Source: Granulicella aggregans
Lineage (GTDB): Bacteria > Acidobacteriota > Terriglobia > Terriglobales > Acidobacteriaceae
Assembly (NCBI RefSeq): GCF_025685565.1
Contig: NZ_JAGSYE010000001.1
Location: 2,170,001 to 2,234,000 of the forward strand
Reading direction: 5' to 3'
Length of the DNA: 64,000 bases
In this document: positions 34,866 to 44,055 of the stretch, in pieces
How positions within the stretch are numbered: the first letter of the stretch is position 1
Layout of the letters: the number at the start of each line of letters is the position of its first letter
The notes under the pieces: generated by a model
Database searches by the model: none
Told to the model about the DNA's origin: nothing
The model's input: only the letters and a program-made list of their open reading frames with translations
Program-made: the position numbers and the translations under genes

Positions 34866-36113
34866 TCAGCCTCGAAACAACTGCGTCGCGGGGTGGTGAT
34901 TGAGCCAGTCGAACCAGTAGTCCTTGTTACTGTCTATCGCCTGGAGGCACTGGCCTGCCAGTTTGCCTGAAAGTGCGCATCCCTCGAAGTTCCAATCACT
35001 TCCTGTCTCCGCATCACGCATGATTCTTCCAGCGCCAACGGTAGAGATGAAGGTCATCGGAGCCGACCCGAGTCTACCCTTGAAGATGCGAATCGACGAT
35101 CCGTCGGGGCCCATGGCGATAAGAATAGGGAAGTCGCCAACCTGGTCCTGGACAATCTTCGCGGCAAGAATAGACTTCAGCGGATAGGCCTTACTTAGAC
35201 CGGCGTTCGTCACCCCCAGGATCAGCTCGTGGGGCGGAAATCCAGACTTGCTGGTGTCTATGACCGTGTGGGTCTTCTCGACATGCTTCTCCCAGTCCTT
35301 CGGGTCGTACTCTGACACATATTTCGGATCTGGTTTGAGGACCAGACCTGCCGGCTGCTCGGCCCGCCATAGCGCGAAGGTCAGCTCATCGCTATGGATC
35401 AGGCTCAGATGCTGCCCTTTCCATGGCCCGAAGATCGCTTCGCCTGTGCTCTGCTGCCAGATGCTGCTGGTCTCTTCATCGCGCATCAGCGCATTCCCGT
35501 TATTGATGCCCGCGAGACGAAAGTGCAGCGTCCTGCCATTGAGCGTGCGGCTCCATACGAGACCGGTGTGGCACAAGGTGCAATAGGTCACAGCGAGAGG
35601 CTTGCCCCCGACCACATCGTTCACGATGTGGTGGTAACCCATCGTACGGATAGGGTAGGCTCGTGCCTCCCCATTGATCCTGACCCCAAGCACCTTGTCG
35701 TCGGAGTCGACTTGGGCAGATGCGGGGTCGGTGAAGGACGGTGACGCATAAGGATGAAACATCACTTCGAAGATATTGACGTTGGTGAGGGCCGCCCCGG
35801 CGATCACGAGTAAGCAAAGGGCCAGCGTCGCCAGTCGCGGCAAGACCCGCTTCGATCGTGCCCACACACGAAGTGTGATTGCGACAACGACGACCGCCGC
35901 GATGGCAGAGACCCACGGACCGAGAGACCGGATCGTCAACGCTGCGCTCAACTGAGAGTAGCGTTGAGGGCGGAATGGCCGGATCACGTACATCGGGACC
36001 GCGAGGCAGACAAATGGAAGTGCTGTGAACAACGAAGCCAGCCAGATGTCCGCGCTTACCCTAGGTCTGCCGATAGTAAGAGGTCTCTGTCTCTCCTTCT
36101 CCGCCGCAATCAC
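34866..36113 (-). CDS. DUF3179 domain membrane-anchored protein with a CXXCH site
   Basis: 415 residues. GTG start overlapping the upstream stop by 4 bases (GTGA), so translation is coupled. Three N-terminal membrane helices (about 25-47, 66-85, 93-115) precede a DUF3179 domain: A-Y-P-I-R-T-M-G-Y-H-H-I-V-N-D at 152-166 and V-T-Y-C178-T-L-C181-H182-T-G-L-V-W. The family usually reads Y-C-P-L-C-x; here it is an exact CXXCH, a possible c-haem or metal site. The function of DUF3179 is unknown. Coupling with an Fe-S reductase suggests a shared redox task. Confidence 0.85.
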   Translation of the reverse strand: MIAAEKERQRPLTIGRPRVSADIWLASLFTALPFVCLAVPMYVIRPFRPQRYSQLSAALTIRSLGPWVSAIAAVVVVAITLRVWARSKRVLPRLATLALCLLVIAGAALTNVNIFEVMFHPYASPSFTDPASAQVDSDDKVLGVRINGEARAYPIRTMGYHHIVNDVVGGKPLAVTYCTLCHTGLVWSRTLNGRTLHFRLAGINNGNALMRDEETSSIWQQSTGEAIFGPWKGQHLSLIHSDELTFALWRAEQPAGLVLKPDPKYVSEYDPKDWEKHVEKTHTVIDTSKSGFPPHELILGVTNAGLSKAYPLKSILAAKIVQDQVGDFPILIAMGPDGSSIRIFKGRLGSAPMTFISTVGAGRIMRDAETGSDWNFEGCALSGKLAGQCLQAIDSNKDYWFDWLNHHPATQLFRG

Positions 36114-37156
36114 TGGTATGCCTCGTGAGTGACAGGTTGAGATGGAGGAACATGACTGCTATCAGCCTTGTCCGCCATTCTTCGAGCCATGGTGGCGAGC
36201 AGCTTGGGTCGCACATCCGGTCGTGTCCAGGGACACTCAGCAATGCAGATGCCGCACGATGCGGCCTCTGCGAAGTAGGGAATGCACTTGTCGAAGTTCA
36301 CATACCAGCGCTCCACACCCCGGACCATCTGCTTGTCTTCCGAGATCGCGCCGGGGGGACATGCGCGCGTGCACACCTGGCAGTTAGTACAGAAGTCATC
36401 CGCGCCGAAGCGGCTCGGACCGGTGGCCACCAGTGGCATGTTTGTGGTCACGCCCGCGAGCCGCACGCCTGATCCAAACTTCGGGCTGATCAAGGAGCCA
36501 TGCTTGCCCAACTCGCCCAGGCCGGCAGCGATCGCCGGTGGTATAAGCACCAGAGCACTCGCTGAAGGTCCAGGGTACGGGTTGGCCGTGTATCCCTGCG
36601 AGCGAATCCAGTTGGCCACAGCGTAGGAAGACCGCGTGCCCTTTGCGTACTGATCGCCAATATCCACAACACCAACTCCGTTCGTCTCGTCCGACGGAAC
36701 TTCCTTCAAGCGCTCGTAGTTGTGCGCCAGCCCAAGCACGATGACCCACGGCTCCTCGACGGTGTAGCCTTCGAAGACATAGAGCGGGTCCATTGCCGCG
36801 ATGCCCACCGCGTCTGCTTCGTGCGAAAGAGCAAAGGCGGTGACCTCAGCCGAAAGCTGCTCGGCAGATGCGGTGTTCTGCTCCTCGGCGACCGGGATGA
36901 GCTCCGGGTAACTGTAGGCGGCCATGAAGGCCGGCCCCGAATCAGGGCAGGCGCGAGAGCTCTGCCGGGCGACGACCTGGAGGTCGCCGTAGGGATGCTG
37001 GTCGGGAGGATGCCAGAAGAAAGGCGATGGCCGACGCGGCGTCTCCTCGCCTAAGCCGTTGATCGGATTTCCGGAGACGCGCAGTAGCTCCAGGGTCTCG
37101 GGCCTCGGGCTGTAGGTACCTCGTTTTGGACGTCGTGGGTTCGGCTGATCGGGCAT
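36110..37156 (-). CDS. Reductive-dehalogenase-like 4Fe-4S protein
   Basis: 348 residues. The C-terminal part carries two cluster motifs: C256-x2-C259-x2-C262-x3-C266-P and C291...C301-x2-C304-x3-C308-P-W. This is the RdhA/QueG-type arrangement with a W-Y-V-N-F-D-K-C-I-P-Y-F spacer. The central region (G-L-G-E-L-G-K-H-G-S-L-I-S-P-K-F-G-S-G-V-R-L, I-x-T-N-M-P-L) matches the corrinoid-binding reductase core. There is no Tat signal, so it is cytoplasmic, unlike respiratory dehalogenases. It is coupled to a DUF3179 gene. A dyad site lies 65 bp upstream. The substrate is unknown. Confidence 0.8.
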   Translation of the reverse strand: MPDQPNPRRPKRGTYSPRPETLELLRVSGNPINGLGEETPRRPSPFFWHPPDQHPYGDLQVVARQSSRACPDSGPAFMAAYSYPELIPVAEEQNTASAEQLSAEVTAFALSHEADAVGIAAMDPLYVFEGYTVEEPWVIVLGLAHNYERLKEVPSDETNGVGVVDIGDQYAKGTRSSYAVANWIRSQGYTANPYPGPSASALVLIPPAIAAGLGELGKHGSLISPKFGSGVRLAGVTTNMPLVATGPSRFGADDFCTNCQVCTRACPPGAISEDKQMVRGVERWYVNFDKCIPYFAEAASCGICIAECPWTRPDVRPKLLATMARRMADKADSSHVPPSQPVTHEAYQ

Positions 37157-37220
37157 TGGAAGAACCTGCAGGGTGAGTTCGGAAGCGAAACTATTTTAGG
37201 CAGAGGCTGCAAGCCTCGCA

Positions 37221-37236
37221 TCGACCGAAAGGTTGA
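37221..37236. promoter_or_regulatory. 16-bp dyad, site 2 of 5
   Basis: TCGACC-GAAA-GGTTGA, a dyad with one off-consensus base. It lies between the dehalogenase-like gene (-, 65 bp away) and the small membrane protein (+, 103 bp away) and could serve both. Confidence 0.55.
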
Positions 37237-37338
37237 GATCGCCTTTGGAGTTGAAACTTGTTTCGCCCCGTTGCGTCAGCCATGGAATGAATGGATCTCC
37301 TGCCCTGAGTGAGCTTCCGCTGATTGGTATACTTTGCC

Positions 37339-37851
37339 ATGGGCCAGCCTCGCACCGTGCTGCTCTTTGATCCGAATGTTGTGCCGCACTCCTGGAACGA
37401 GCGGATGGCACCCGGCGAGTACGCGGTTCTTTATTCCAGGCATGAAGCGTCGCCGGATAATGCCTCCGGAGCGCCTTACTGCAATGTCTTCACAACCCTT
37501 GCCGAGGCGAAGGAGTTCGCGAACAGTGAGGTAAAACGATCAAGTACGTTGCTCTGCCGGATCTATGGAACCGCAGGTCTTGGCGGGCCGCCCCTGTTGG
37601 AAGTTCGCGGAACAGACTACCGCGGGGAAGGCGAAATGTCGGCGGCCTTTCGCAGATGGTTTGGCTCCATTCTGTTCTTCGGTGGTTTAGGGCTCATTTT
37701 GCTGGACTGGGCATCTGACTTCAGGCTCACATGGCCAGCTACATTGGGGGTCCGGGCTTTCCCCTTAGGACTTGTCCTTCTGCTGACGGAAGCGATCATT
37801 CTTTACGGAAATCGTCGTACGACCAACCGTGGGCAGATGCCTGCGCTATGA
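37339..37851 (+). CDS. Two-helix membrane protein of unknown function
   Basis: 170 residues from the ATG at 37339. The N-terminal ~95 residues are soluble (P-R-T-V-L-L-F-D-P-N-V-V near the start, C-N-V-F-T-T-L-A-E-A-K-E-F-A, which resembles a sequence-context domain rather than an enzyme site). Two hydrophobic helices follow at about 110-130 and 139-157. It ends 6 bp before a cation:proton antiporter gene and is likely co-transcribed and perhaps an accessory to it. I do not recognise the family. Confidence 0.65.
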   Translation: MGQPRTVLLFDPNVVPHSWNERMAPGEYAVLYSRHEASPDNASGAPYCNVFTTLAEAKEFANSEVKRSSTLLCRIYGTAGLGGPPLLEVRGTDYRGEGEMSAAFRRWFGSILFFGGLGLILLDWASDFRLTWPATLGVRAFPLGLVLLLTEAIILYGNRRTTNRGQMPAL

Positions 37852-37857
37852 GGGTGC

Positions 37858-39141
37858 ATGACACTTTTACTCATTCAGATGGCGGTCGTTTTGCTGACGG
37901 CGCTGGCTTGCGGGTGGGTCGCGCGGAGACTCGGACAGGCTCGGGTGATCGGCGAAATCGTGGGTGGAATCCTGGTGGGCCCGTCAATTCTTGGCAGGTT
38001 CGCACCACATGTCTCGGCTCGGCTGTTTCCTCAAAGTTCGCTCGCTTCCTTTGAGATCCTCAGCACCATCGGCCTTGTCTTATTTCTGTTCTTGATCGGC
38101 AGCGAACTGGACTATGAACATCTGCGCAGGCAGCGCTCCACGGCGCTTCTCGCCAGCGCTATGAGCATCCTCTTTCCTTTCCTGATGGCCGTGATGGTCG
38201 CCCATTACCTGCGGATCCGGTTCGCACCGGACGGGATTGGCAATATCCCATTCGTACTCTTCCTCGGCATCTCCATGAGCATCACCGCGTTCCCCGTGCT
38301 CGCTCGAATTCTGGAAGAAAGGGGCCTGCAGTCCACGCCTCTCGGAGCCACGGCACTGATGTGCGCCGCCGTGGACGACGTCTGCGCGTGGCTCCTCCTC
38401 GCGTTAGGACTGACGCTTCTTCCCCATGCTGGGGAGGCGACGCCGCTCACCATGCGCTTTCTATGGCTCGGCATTTACCTAGCGGTGATGCTCGTCGTCG
38501 TCAGGCCGCTCGGCAGCTGGGTCGCTCGACGCCAGAGCGAGGCAGGTCTTTCGTATGAAACACTCGGTGTCGTCGTGGCGACTGTCCTCGCCTCGGCGGC
38601 GGCGACAGAGGCAATCGGAATCCATCCGCTCTTCGGAGCGTTTCTGGCCGGCATATGCTTCCCTCGCATTGAGAGATGGCAGACTGCGGTGCGCACTCGC
38701 CTCGACACGATTACGTCGATTCTCCTGCTGCCGCTGTTTTTCGCGCTCACCGGGATGCGCACCCGGCTCGATCTGCTCTCCGGTACTAGCATCTGGCTCT
38801 GGACCGCTGTCGTGTTGGCGGCTGCGGTGGCGGGCAAGATGGGGGGCGCGATCATCGCCTCCAGGCTGACTGGCCAGTCATGGCGGGATGCAATGGCGCT
38901 GGGAGCGTTGCTCAACACACGCGGTCTGGTCGAGTTGATCGTGTTGAATATCGCTTATAACGCGCACGTCTTTTCGCCCACTTTGTTCACGATGCTCGTC
39001 GTGATGGCCCTGGTGACCACCATGATTACGAGTCCGATACTCAACCTGATCGGCATTGAAAACCGCAATCAGGGAACGCGCGATCTGGCGATGATGCCGA
39101 ACCGTGCGCAATCCGACGTTTCGCCCGGTGAAGCAGCCTGA
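37858..39141 (+). CDS. Kef-type (CPA2) cation:proton antiporter
   Basis: 427 residues, nearly all membrane helices (about 12). Typical CPA2 features: R-V-I-G-E-I-V-G-G-I-L-V-G-P-S at 32-46, F-L-I-G-S-E-L-D, the ion-site region A-A-V-D-D-V-C-A-W-L-L-L-A, and F-L-A-G-I-C-F-P. It lacks the C-terminal RCK (TrkA-N) domain of full KefB/C, so it is the short form. It exchanges Na+ or K+ for protons. The start ATG is 6 bp after the previous gene. Confidence 0.92.
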   Translation: MTLLLIQMAVVLLTALACGWVARRLGQARVIGEIVGGILVGPSILGRFAPHVSARLFPQSSLASFEILSTIGLVLFLFLIGSELDYEHLRRQRSTALLASAMSILFPFLMAVMVAHYLRIRFAPDGIGNIPFVLFLGISMSITAFPVLARILEERGLQSTPLGATALMCAAVDDVCAWLLLALGLTLLPHAGEATPLTMRFLWLGIYLAVMLVVVRPLGSWVARRQSEAGLSYETLGVVVATVLASAAATEAIGIHPLFGAFLAGICFPRIERWQTAVRTRLDTITSILLLPLFFALTGMRTRLDLLSGTSIWLWTAVVLAAAVAGKMGGAIIASRLTGQSWRDAMALGALLNTRGLVELIVLNIAYNAHVFSPTLFTMLVVMALVTTMITSPILNLIGIENRNQGTRDLAMMPNRAQSDVSPGEAA

Positions 39142-39360
39142 CCAGAAAGTCTCCATCAAAAGCATGAGATCAAAACCTTCCTTCGTGTTGAGTACAACGC
39201 CCGGCCCACCGCGTACGCTCTGGCTGTCACTGGGAAGTCCAGACGCATCTCGATGGCGACGAAGACCTGGTCAAGAGCGTGAAGCAGGACTTCCAAACTG
39301 CGTCGGTCTCTCCCAAGCTAAAGGCTGACGGCTATCGTCAGCCTGCAACGCACTAGTTCA

Positions 39361-39392
39361 ACGTGGGAAGACTTGTCCGAGTCTTCCCACGT
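39361..39392. terminator. Bidirectional terminator-type hairpin
   Basis: ACGTGGGAAGAC and GTCTTCCCACGT form a perfect 12-bp stem with an 8-base loop, between the convergent antiporter and MetE-like genes. No T tract follows on either strand, so it may act as an RNA-stabilising end instead. Confidence 0.65.
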
Positions 39393-39413
39393 AGCCGCAC
39401 CCTATTCGTATTG

Positions 39414-40478
39414 CTAGATCCCCAACTCACGAGCTGCCAGTTCGGTCCCCTCTACCCTGGAGCGGATTTTGCTGAAGGCGGTCTCGCGGGCCGTCGAGAT
39501 ATCGTCCGCAAAAGGCGCGAAGCCACAGTCGTCAGTGGTTCCGAGCTGATCCAATGGGAGTATCGAGGCGGCTTCCAGAATCCTGTCACGCACCTGTTCC
39601 GGGGTCTCGATCTCCGGATTGATCGGATCGACGACGCCAATGAAGACAAGATGGTCCGGTCCGAGCACCTGCTTAACCGTTGCCAGAACACGTTTGCGGT
39701 CCGGCTCACTCGCCATCTGCAGATAGAAGCGACCGACGTTCAATTTGAAGAGTTCAGGCAGCAAATCGGCATAGTCAACATCGGCGCTATGGGTTGAATC
39801 ATGATCTCCTCCAGGGCAGACATGAACTCCGATGTGGCGGCGCTCCTCGGGGGTGAACCCCTCAAGCACCTGGTTGTTCAGCCCGACGAAGCTGCGCAAC
39901 AGACCGCCCTTCGGATCGAGCTTCAGCGACAACCTTGCCTCGGTGAAGTCGATCTGTACGCTTGCGGCACCCGCGCTAAGTGCTCCTCGAATATCCTCCC
40001 TCGCCTCTGCAACTAAATCCGCAACAAAAGCCTCGCGTGGAAATCCCGGTATCTCCTGCGACGGGTACAGGAGGCTCATCGCAGACGCGGAGATGACGGC
40101 CTGCTTGATCGGTCGTTGCGTGTGTCCTCGCGCGGCCTTCAAATACCGGGCCGCATGCACGCCATATCGGAATGGACCTCGCGTAAGGCGCGGTAATTGG
40201 CGTATATGGCCATCGGCAAATGGAATCACGACCCCATCCGGCGCGAGATTCGTGAGGCCCGTCAGAGCATAGGTGGCGAAGCTTGGCTTCGTCTGTTCGC
40301 CGTCGGTGATTACCGGTGAGCCAGTCTGCTCAAGGCGCTCAATCGTCTCCCGCAACGCCTTGGCGTACTCCTCCTCAAGAGCTGCGGCGCTAAGTTGATC
40401 TGCATGAAATGCAGCGATGGCAGTGATAAGTGAGGCCGGGCGAGGGATGCTGCCAATCTGTTCGGTCTGGATAGCCAT
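39414..40478 (-). CDS. MetE-like (cobalamin-independent methionine synthase C-terminal) methyltransferase
   Basis: 354 residues from the ATG at 40478; the frame is open upstream to 40631 but the family start T-E-Q-I-G-S-I-P-R-P begins here. A (beta/alpha)8 MetE catalytic-domain homologue: I-G-S-I-P-R-P, V-I-T-D-G-E-Q, V-Q-I-D-F-T-E-A-R-L, and the zinc ligands H-V-C (in I-G-V-H-V-C-P-G-G) and C (in T-T-D-D-C-G-F). It lacks the N-terminal domain of real MetE, so it is probably a stand-alone methyl transfer or lyase enzyme of the UROD/MetE superfamily acting on a small methylated compound. A dyad site lies 37 bp upstream. Confidence 0.85.
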   Translation of the reverse strand: MAIQTEQIGSIPRPASLITAIAAFHADQLSAAALEEEYAKALRETIERLEQTGSPVITDGEQTKPSFATYALTGLTNLAPDGVVIPFADGHIRQLPRLTRGPFRYGVHAARYLKAARGHTQRPIKQAVISASAMSLLYPSQEIPGFPREAFVADLVAEAREDIRGALSAGAASVQIDFTEARLSLKLDPKGGLLRSFVGLNNQVLEGFTPEERRHIGVHVCPGGDHDSTHSADVDYADLLPELFKLNVGRFYLQMASEPDRKRVLATVKQVLGPDHLVFIGVVDPINPEIETPEQVRDRILEAASILPLDQLGTTDDCGFAPFADDISTARETAFSKIRSRVEGTELAARELGI

Positions 40479-40514
40479 GCTGCGAAGTCTAGTGTGTGAA
40501 ACAAACAGGGCGCA

Positions 40515-40530
40515 TCCATCGGAGGGTTGA
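40515..40530. promoter_or_regulatory. 16-bp dyad, site 3 of 5
   Basis: TCCATC-GGAG-GGTTGA. It lies between the divergent MetE-like gene (-, 37 bp) and TonB receptor gene (+, 161 bp). Confidence 0.6.
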
Positions 40531-40690
40531 CTTGCAGGCTGAGTAGGCAGCGAGGAGGAGACGCAACTCCACCTAGCGGCTGACTCCGCATCATCCCTGC
40601 GGCTGAGGCGCAGCTCCTCCACGTTCCGCATAATTCAGACCTGCGAATTGAACCCCAATTTTTTCCATTGAACTCTTCCAAAGGATTTGT

Positions 40691-43600
40691 ATGACCTCGT
40701 CTCTTGCGTTGCTCTCTGCTCGTGCCACAACCTATACGAAGGCAGCACCCGTATCCCTTCGTGCCCGCCTTCGCCTGACAGTTCTCTTCGGATTTGCTCT
40801 CTTTTTTATGTCGCTGGCTCCCGCCTATGGGCAGCAGTTCGCAACGCTCCGGCTTACAGTCGATGATCCGCAGGGAATCGCCGTGGCGCAGGCAAAGGTG
40901 ACTATCCGCAACTCCGATACGGGCGTTGTCCGCAACGAAGCTTCAGACCAGCGCGGAGTCGTCTCGATCCCCGGCCTCTCCGCAGGGCAGTACACCGTCA
41001 CCGTCGATGCGGACTCATTCGCGTCATATCAAGCTCCGCTTGTCTTGACCCTCGGGCAGGTCGCCGATCTTCAGGTGTTGCTGCGCATCCGTACCAACAC
41101 CGAGCAGGTTGAAGTTCGCGACACCGCCCAGGGCGTCGACAAGGAGCGCATCGAAGGCAGCCAGGTCATCGAGCCGAAACAGATCTCTGACCTTCCCATA
41201 TCCGACCGTGACTTCATCGACTTCGTCTTACTTACTCCCACCGCCACAGTCGGACGTAACTCCAGCACGGGTGCGCAATCGGCATTTCAAGAGACCGTCC
41301 TTGAGGTCAGCTTTGCCGGCCTGCGGGAGACTCATAGTGTCTTCTACGGTCTCGATGGCGTGGACGATACTACCCTGGTCTCGGGCGTGCAGCGCGTCAG
41401 CCCGTCGCTCGATTGGGTGCAGGAGTTCCGCGTCGTCAGCGGGCCCGATGCGGCTGGGTCTGGTCTTAGCCTGGGCGCGGCAGTCAACACCATCACCAAA
41501 TCTGGCACCAACGATCTTCACGGATCGGTCTACGAGTACATTCGCAACAACGCCGCGAATGCCAACAACTTGCTCTCCGCACCCGGCTTTGACACGCTCC
41601 GCTTCAACCAGTTCGGAGCCACTGTCGGCGGCCCGCTGCGCAAGGACAAGGCTTTTTACTTCCTCGGTTACGAGGGCCAGCGACGCGCACAATCGCCAAT
41701 CTACTCTCGCTTTATTCTGAAGTGCATCGACACAGCAGGCTGCCTCGGTCCCGGCACTCCAAGCATCAATCAGATCAAGACCAGCCTCGGTCTTTCGCCG
41801 GAGAACCTCGGCTCCATCCTCCAGATTGGCGACTACAACAATGCCTTCGGAAAGTTCACCGATGTTCTGAACCAGCGCAGCACGCTGTCCGTCGGCTATC
41901 TCTTCGCGGACGTGCATAACGGCAACACGCCCGCTGCTTCACCCGGCCAGGGCTTGCCCTCGAGCTATCGTGACAACCGCGTCCACGACCAGACGGCCTA
42001 CGCAAACTTCTTCCACGTCATCAGCAATCATTGGACCTCCGAGAGTTCCGTGAACTTCGGCCGCAGGATTTTCTATATGAATCCTGTCGGCGCTGGCTTC
42101 GAGCCCACGATCAACGTCGCGGACACTCTCTACAGTGGCGGTTTCCTTGGGGGCGTCGACTACTACAGCGAGCACCACTTCCAGGCCAAAGAAGCACTGG
42201 CCTATACACGCGGCGAACACACCCTCAAATTCGGCGCAGAGCTGGAGCCCGGTTGGTTCAGCGCACAGACTCCCTACTTCACGCCTGGCGTAGGCATCTT
42301 CAGCCCGCAGAGCTTCTTCGGCACCGGTCCCTTCGCCGCCTTCGGTCCCGGAACCGCCGTCCAGTTTCTCTTCCAGCAGACCAAGGCTGACTTTGGCCAG
42401 CAAGTGCCGCAGCGAAATGTGCCCTTCACGAATGGCTTCTATGACGGCCCCGACGGTCCCGCCCACCAGGCAGCAGACCAGGTTGCTTTTTGGCATAAGC
42501 TTGTCGGCCTCTATGTTCAGGATCAGTGGAAGGTCAAACAGAATCTAGTGCTCTCCGCTGGTCTGCGCTACGATGTCGACTTCCTGCCGTCGGCAAGCGA
42601 CCTCAAGATCGTCGGCCAGATGAACCCCACGAACTACGGTAATGTTCAACCCCGCGTCGGCCTTGCGTATGGATTCCGCAACGGCAAGGGCGCTGTCCGT
42701 TCCAGCTTCGGCCTATATACCGGCTCGCTCGAATACAGCAGCCTGGTCAACGGCTGGCATGGTGCATCGCCATTCACCACGATGAATCAGCCTTTGCTGC
42801 CCACCTTTGCCAACCCAACGCGAGACCTCGTCGGCTTTGGTCCTGCGGGCATGGTTGGAACTGCCGGTCCGGTTCTCGCCGGCGCGGCTTTCTCGAACTT
42901 CACCCACAACGGGATCTATCCGGCTCCCGGAATCCTGAAGCAGTTTCCACTCGGCTTCACCGTACGCAAGTTTCCCTCCAGCTACACGGAACAGGCGAAC
43001 CTCGAGGTCGAAAACGAACTTGGCGGGAAGTGGTATCTAACGCTTGGATATCACTATGTACACGCCATCCATCTCAACAGCTCGAATACCATCAACGGCA
43101 CTCCGGCGGGCTTCCTTTCCGATGGGCGACAGAAGTTTACGCCTGCCGACCCGGCCTTCGGCTTCGTCTTGTACGACACGCCATCCGGCTGGTCCATCTA
43201 CCATGGCGGATCCGTCACGCTGCGCAAGGAGTTCAGCCAGCACTTCAGCGTGCTCACCAACTATGTCTACGGCAAATCGATCGACCTTGCTACTGAAAAT
43301 CAGCTTCAGGATGAGCCGCAGGACTACCTTCAGCCTCAGCTAGACCGCTCCGTCAGCGACAACGATGTGCGCCATCGCCTCGTCGTCACAGCCCTCGCAG
43401 AAACTCCCGAGACCTGGAGCGCGCCATTACGCGGCATCCAGCTTTCCATGCTGAACACGCTGCAGAGCGCACAGGCCTACAGTATCCTTGCCGGGTCCGA
43501 TATCAATGGCGACGGCTTTCCCTTCAACGATCGTGTCGGCAACATCGGACGCAACACCTATCAGGGCGCCCCGTACTATGACACCGATCTTCGCCTCCAG

Positions 43601-43837
43601 CGTCTCTTCTCACTCAGTGAACGCTACAAGCTGAACGCCAGCGCTGAGGCGTTGAACGTCTTGAACCGCGTCAACGTGCAGGATGTCGACCAGGTTTACG
43701 GCGCGGGAGAGTTCGGCGGTGCGATCCCGAAACACTACGGCGACGGCGTAACCAGCCCGGCCAATCCGACCTTCGGTTCGCCCACCTTTGCTGGAGCGGC
43801 CCGGCAGATTCAAATTTCAATCAAGTTGAAGTTTTGA
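40691..43837 (+). CDS. TonB-dependent receptor with carboxypeptidase-regulatory-like domain
   Basis: 1048 residues. A rather long N-terminus with a hydrophobic segment (about 30-48, ending A-Y-G-Q-Q) is followed by the beta-sandwich domain (about 50-135: V-D-D-P-Q-G-I-A-V-A-Q-A-K-V-T-I ... Q-Y-T-V-T-V-D-A). The plug region has L-P-I-S-D-R-D-F-I-D-F, Y-G-L-D-G-V-D-D and G-G-A/A-V-N-T-I-T-K-S-G-T-N, and a beta-barrel ends I-Q-I-S-I-K-L-K-F. It is divergent from the MetE-like gene across a shared dyad. A substrate linked to the neighbouring catabolic enzymes is likely but unproven. Confidence 0.92.
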   Translation: MTSSLALLSARATTYTKAAPVSLRARLRLTVLFGFALFFMSLAPAYGQQFATLRLTVDDPQGIAVAQAKVTIRNSDTGVVRNEASDQRGVVSIPGLSAGQYTVTVDADSFASYQAPLVLTLGQVADLQVLLRIRTNTEQVEVRDTAQGVDKERIEGSQVIEPKQISDLPISDRDFIDFVLLTPTATVGRNSSTGAQSAFQETVLEVSFAGLRETHSVFYGLDGVDDTTLVSGVQRVSPSLDWVQEFRVVSGPDAAGSGLSLGAAVNTITKSGTNDLHGSVYEYIRNNAANANNLLSAPGFDTLRFNQFGATVGGPLRKDKAFYFLGYEGQRRAQSPIYSRFILKCIDTAGCLGPGTPSINQIKTSLGLSPENLGSILQIGDYNNAFGKFTDVLNQRSTLSVGYLFADVHNGNTPAASPGQGLPSSYRDNRVHDQTAYANFFHVISNHWTSESSVNFGRRIFYMNPVGAGFEPTINVADTLYSGGFLGGVDYYSEHHFQAKEALAYTRGEHTLKFGAELEPGWFSAQTPYFTPGVGIFSPQSFFGTGPFAAFGPGTAVQFLFQQTKADFGQQVPQRNVPFTNGFYDGPDGPAHQAADQVAFWHKLVGLYVQDQWKVKQNLVLSAGLRYDVDFLPSASDLKIVGQMNPTNYGNVQPRVGLAYGFRNGKGAVRSSFGLYTGSLEYSSLVNGWHGASPFTTMNQPLLPTFANPTRDLVGFGPAGMVGTAGPVLAGAAFSNFTHNGIYPAPGILKQFPLGFTVRKFPSSYTEQANLEVENELGGKWYLTLGYHYVHAIHLNSSNTINGTPAGFLSDGRQKFTPADPAFGFVLYDTPSGWSIYHGGSVTLRKEFSQHFSVLTNYVYGKSIDLATENQLQDEPQDYLQPQLDRSVSDNDVRHRLVVTALAETPETWSAPLRGIQLSMLNTLQSAQAYSILAGSDINGDGFPFNDRVGNIGRNTYQGAPYYDTDLRLQRLFSLSERYKLNASAEALNVLNRVNVQDVDQVYGAGEFGGAIPKHYGDGVTSPANPTFGSPTFAGAARQIQISIKLKF

Positions 43838-43880
43838 CTTTGCCCAAATCTGAGTCTGGATGCTGTGATTGAACGCAAAG

Positions 43881-43929
43881 CGGGTTAGCCTCTGGTGTCT
43901 CCGAACTGGAATCGCCAGGCGCTAACCCG
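43881..43929 (+). terminator. Hairpin after the TonB receptor gene
   Basis: CGGGTTAGC pairs with GCTAACCCG, with a second inner stem CTGG/CCAG. It lies 44 bp after the receptor stop. No long T run follows, so its strength as a terminator is uncertain. Confidence 0.5.
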
Positions 43930-43975
43930 TTCGTGACTAGGGCAGTTGCAATGCCTCACGGCTTTCAAAGCTGAG

Positions 43976-43991
43976 TCCATCTAAAGATTGA
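43976..43991. promoter_or_regulatory. 16-bp dyad, site 4 of 5
   Basis: TCCATC-TAAA-GATTGA. It lies 65 bp upstream of the AhpD/CMD-like gene, the first of a two-gene operon with an MFS transporter. Confidence 0.55.
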
Positions 43992-44055
43992 GGACAATGC
44001 CAATCGGGCTGCGTAGCATTCTCGTGTCCGCGACTCACATCGCCTTCCAACAACT

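Noticed and set aside
40479..40690. Possible cobalamin or SAM riboswitch before the MetE-like gene
   Set aside because: No B12-box or SAM-type core could be recognised, and the 212 bp already hold two divergent promoters and the dyad.
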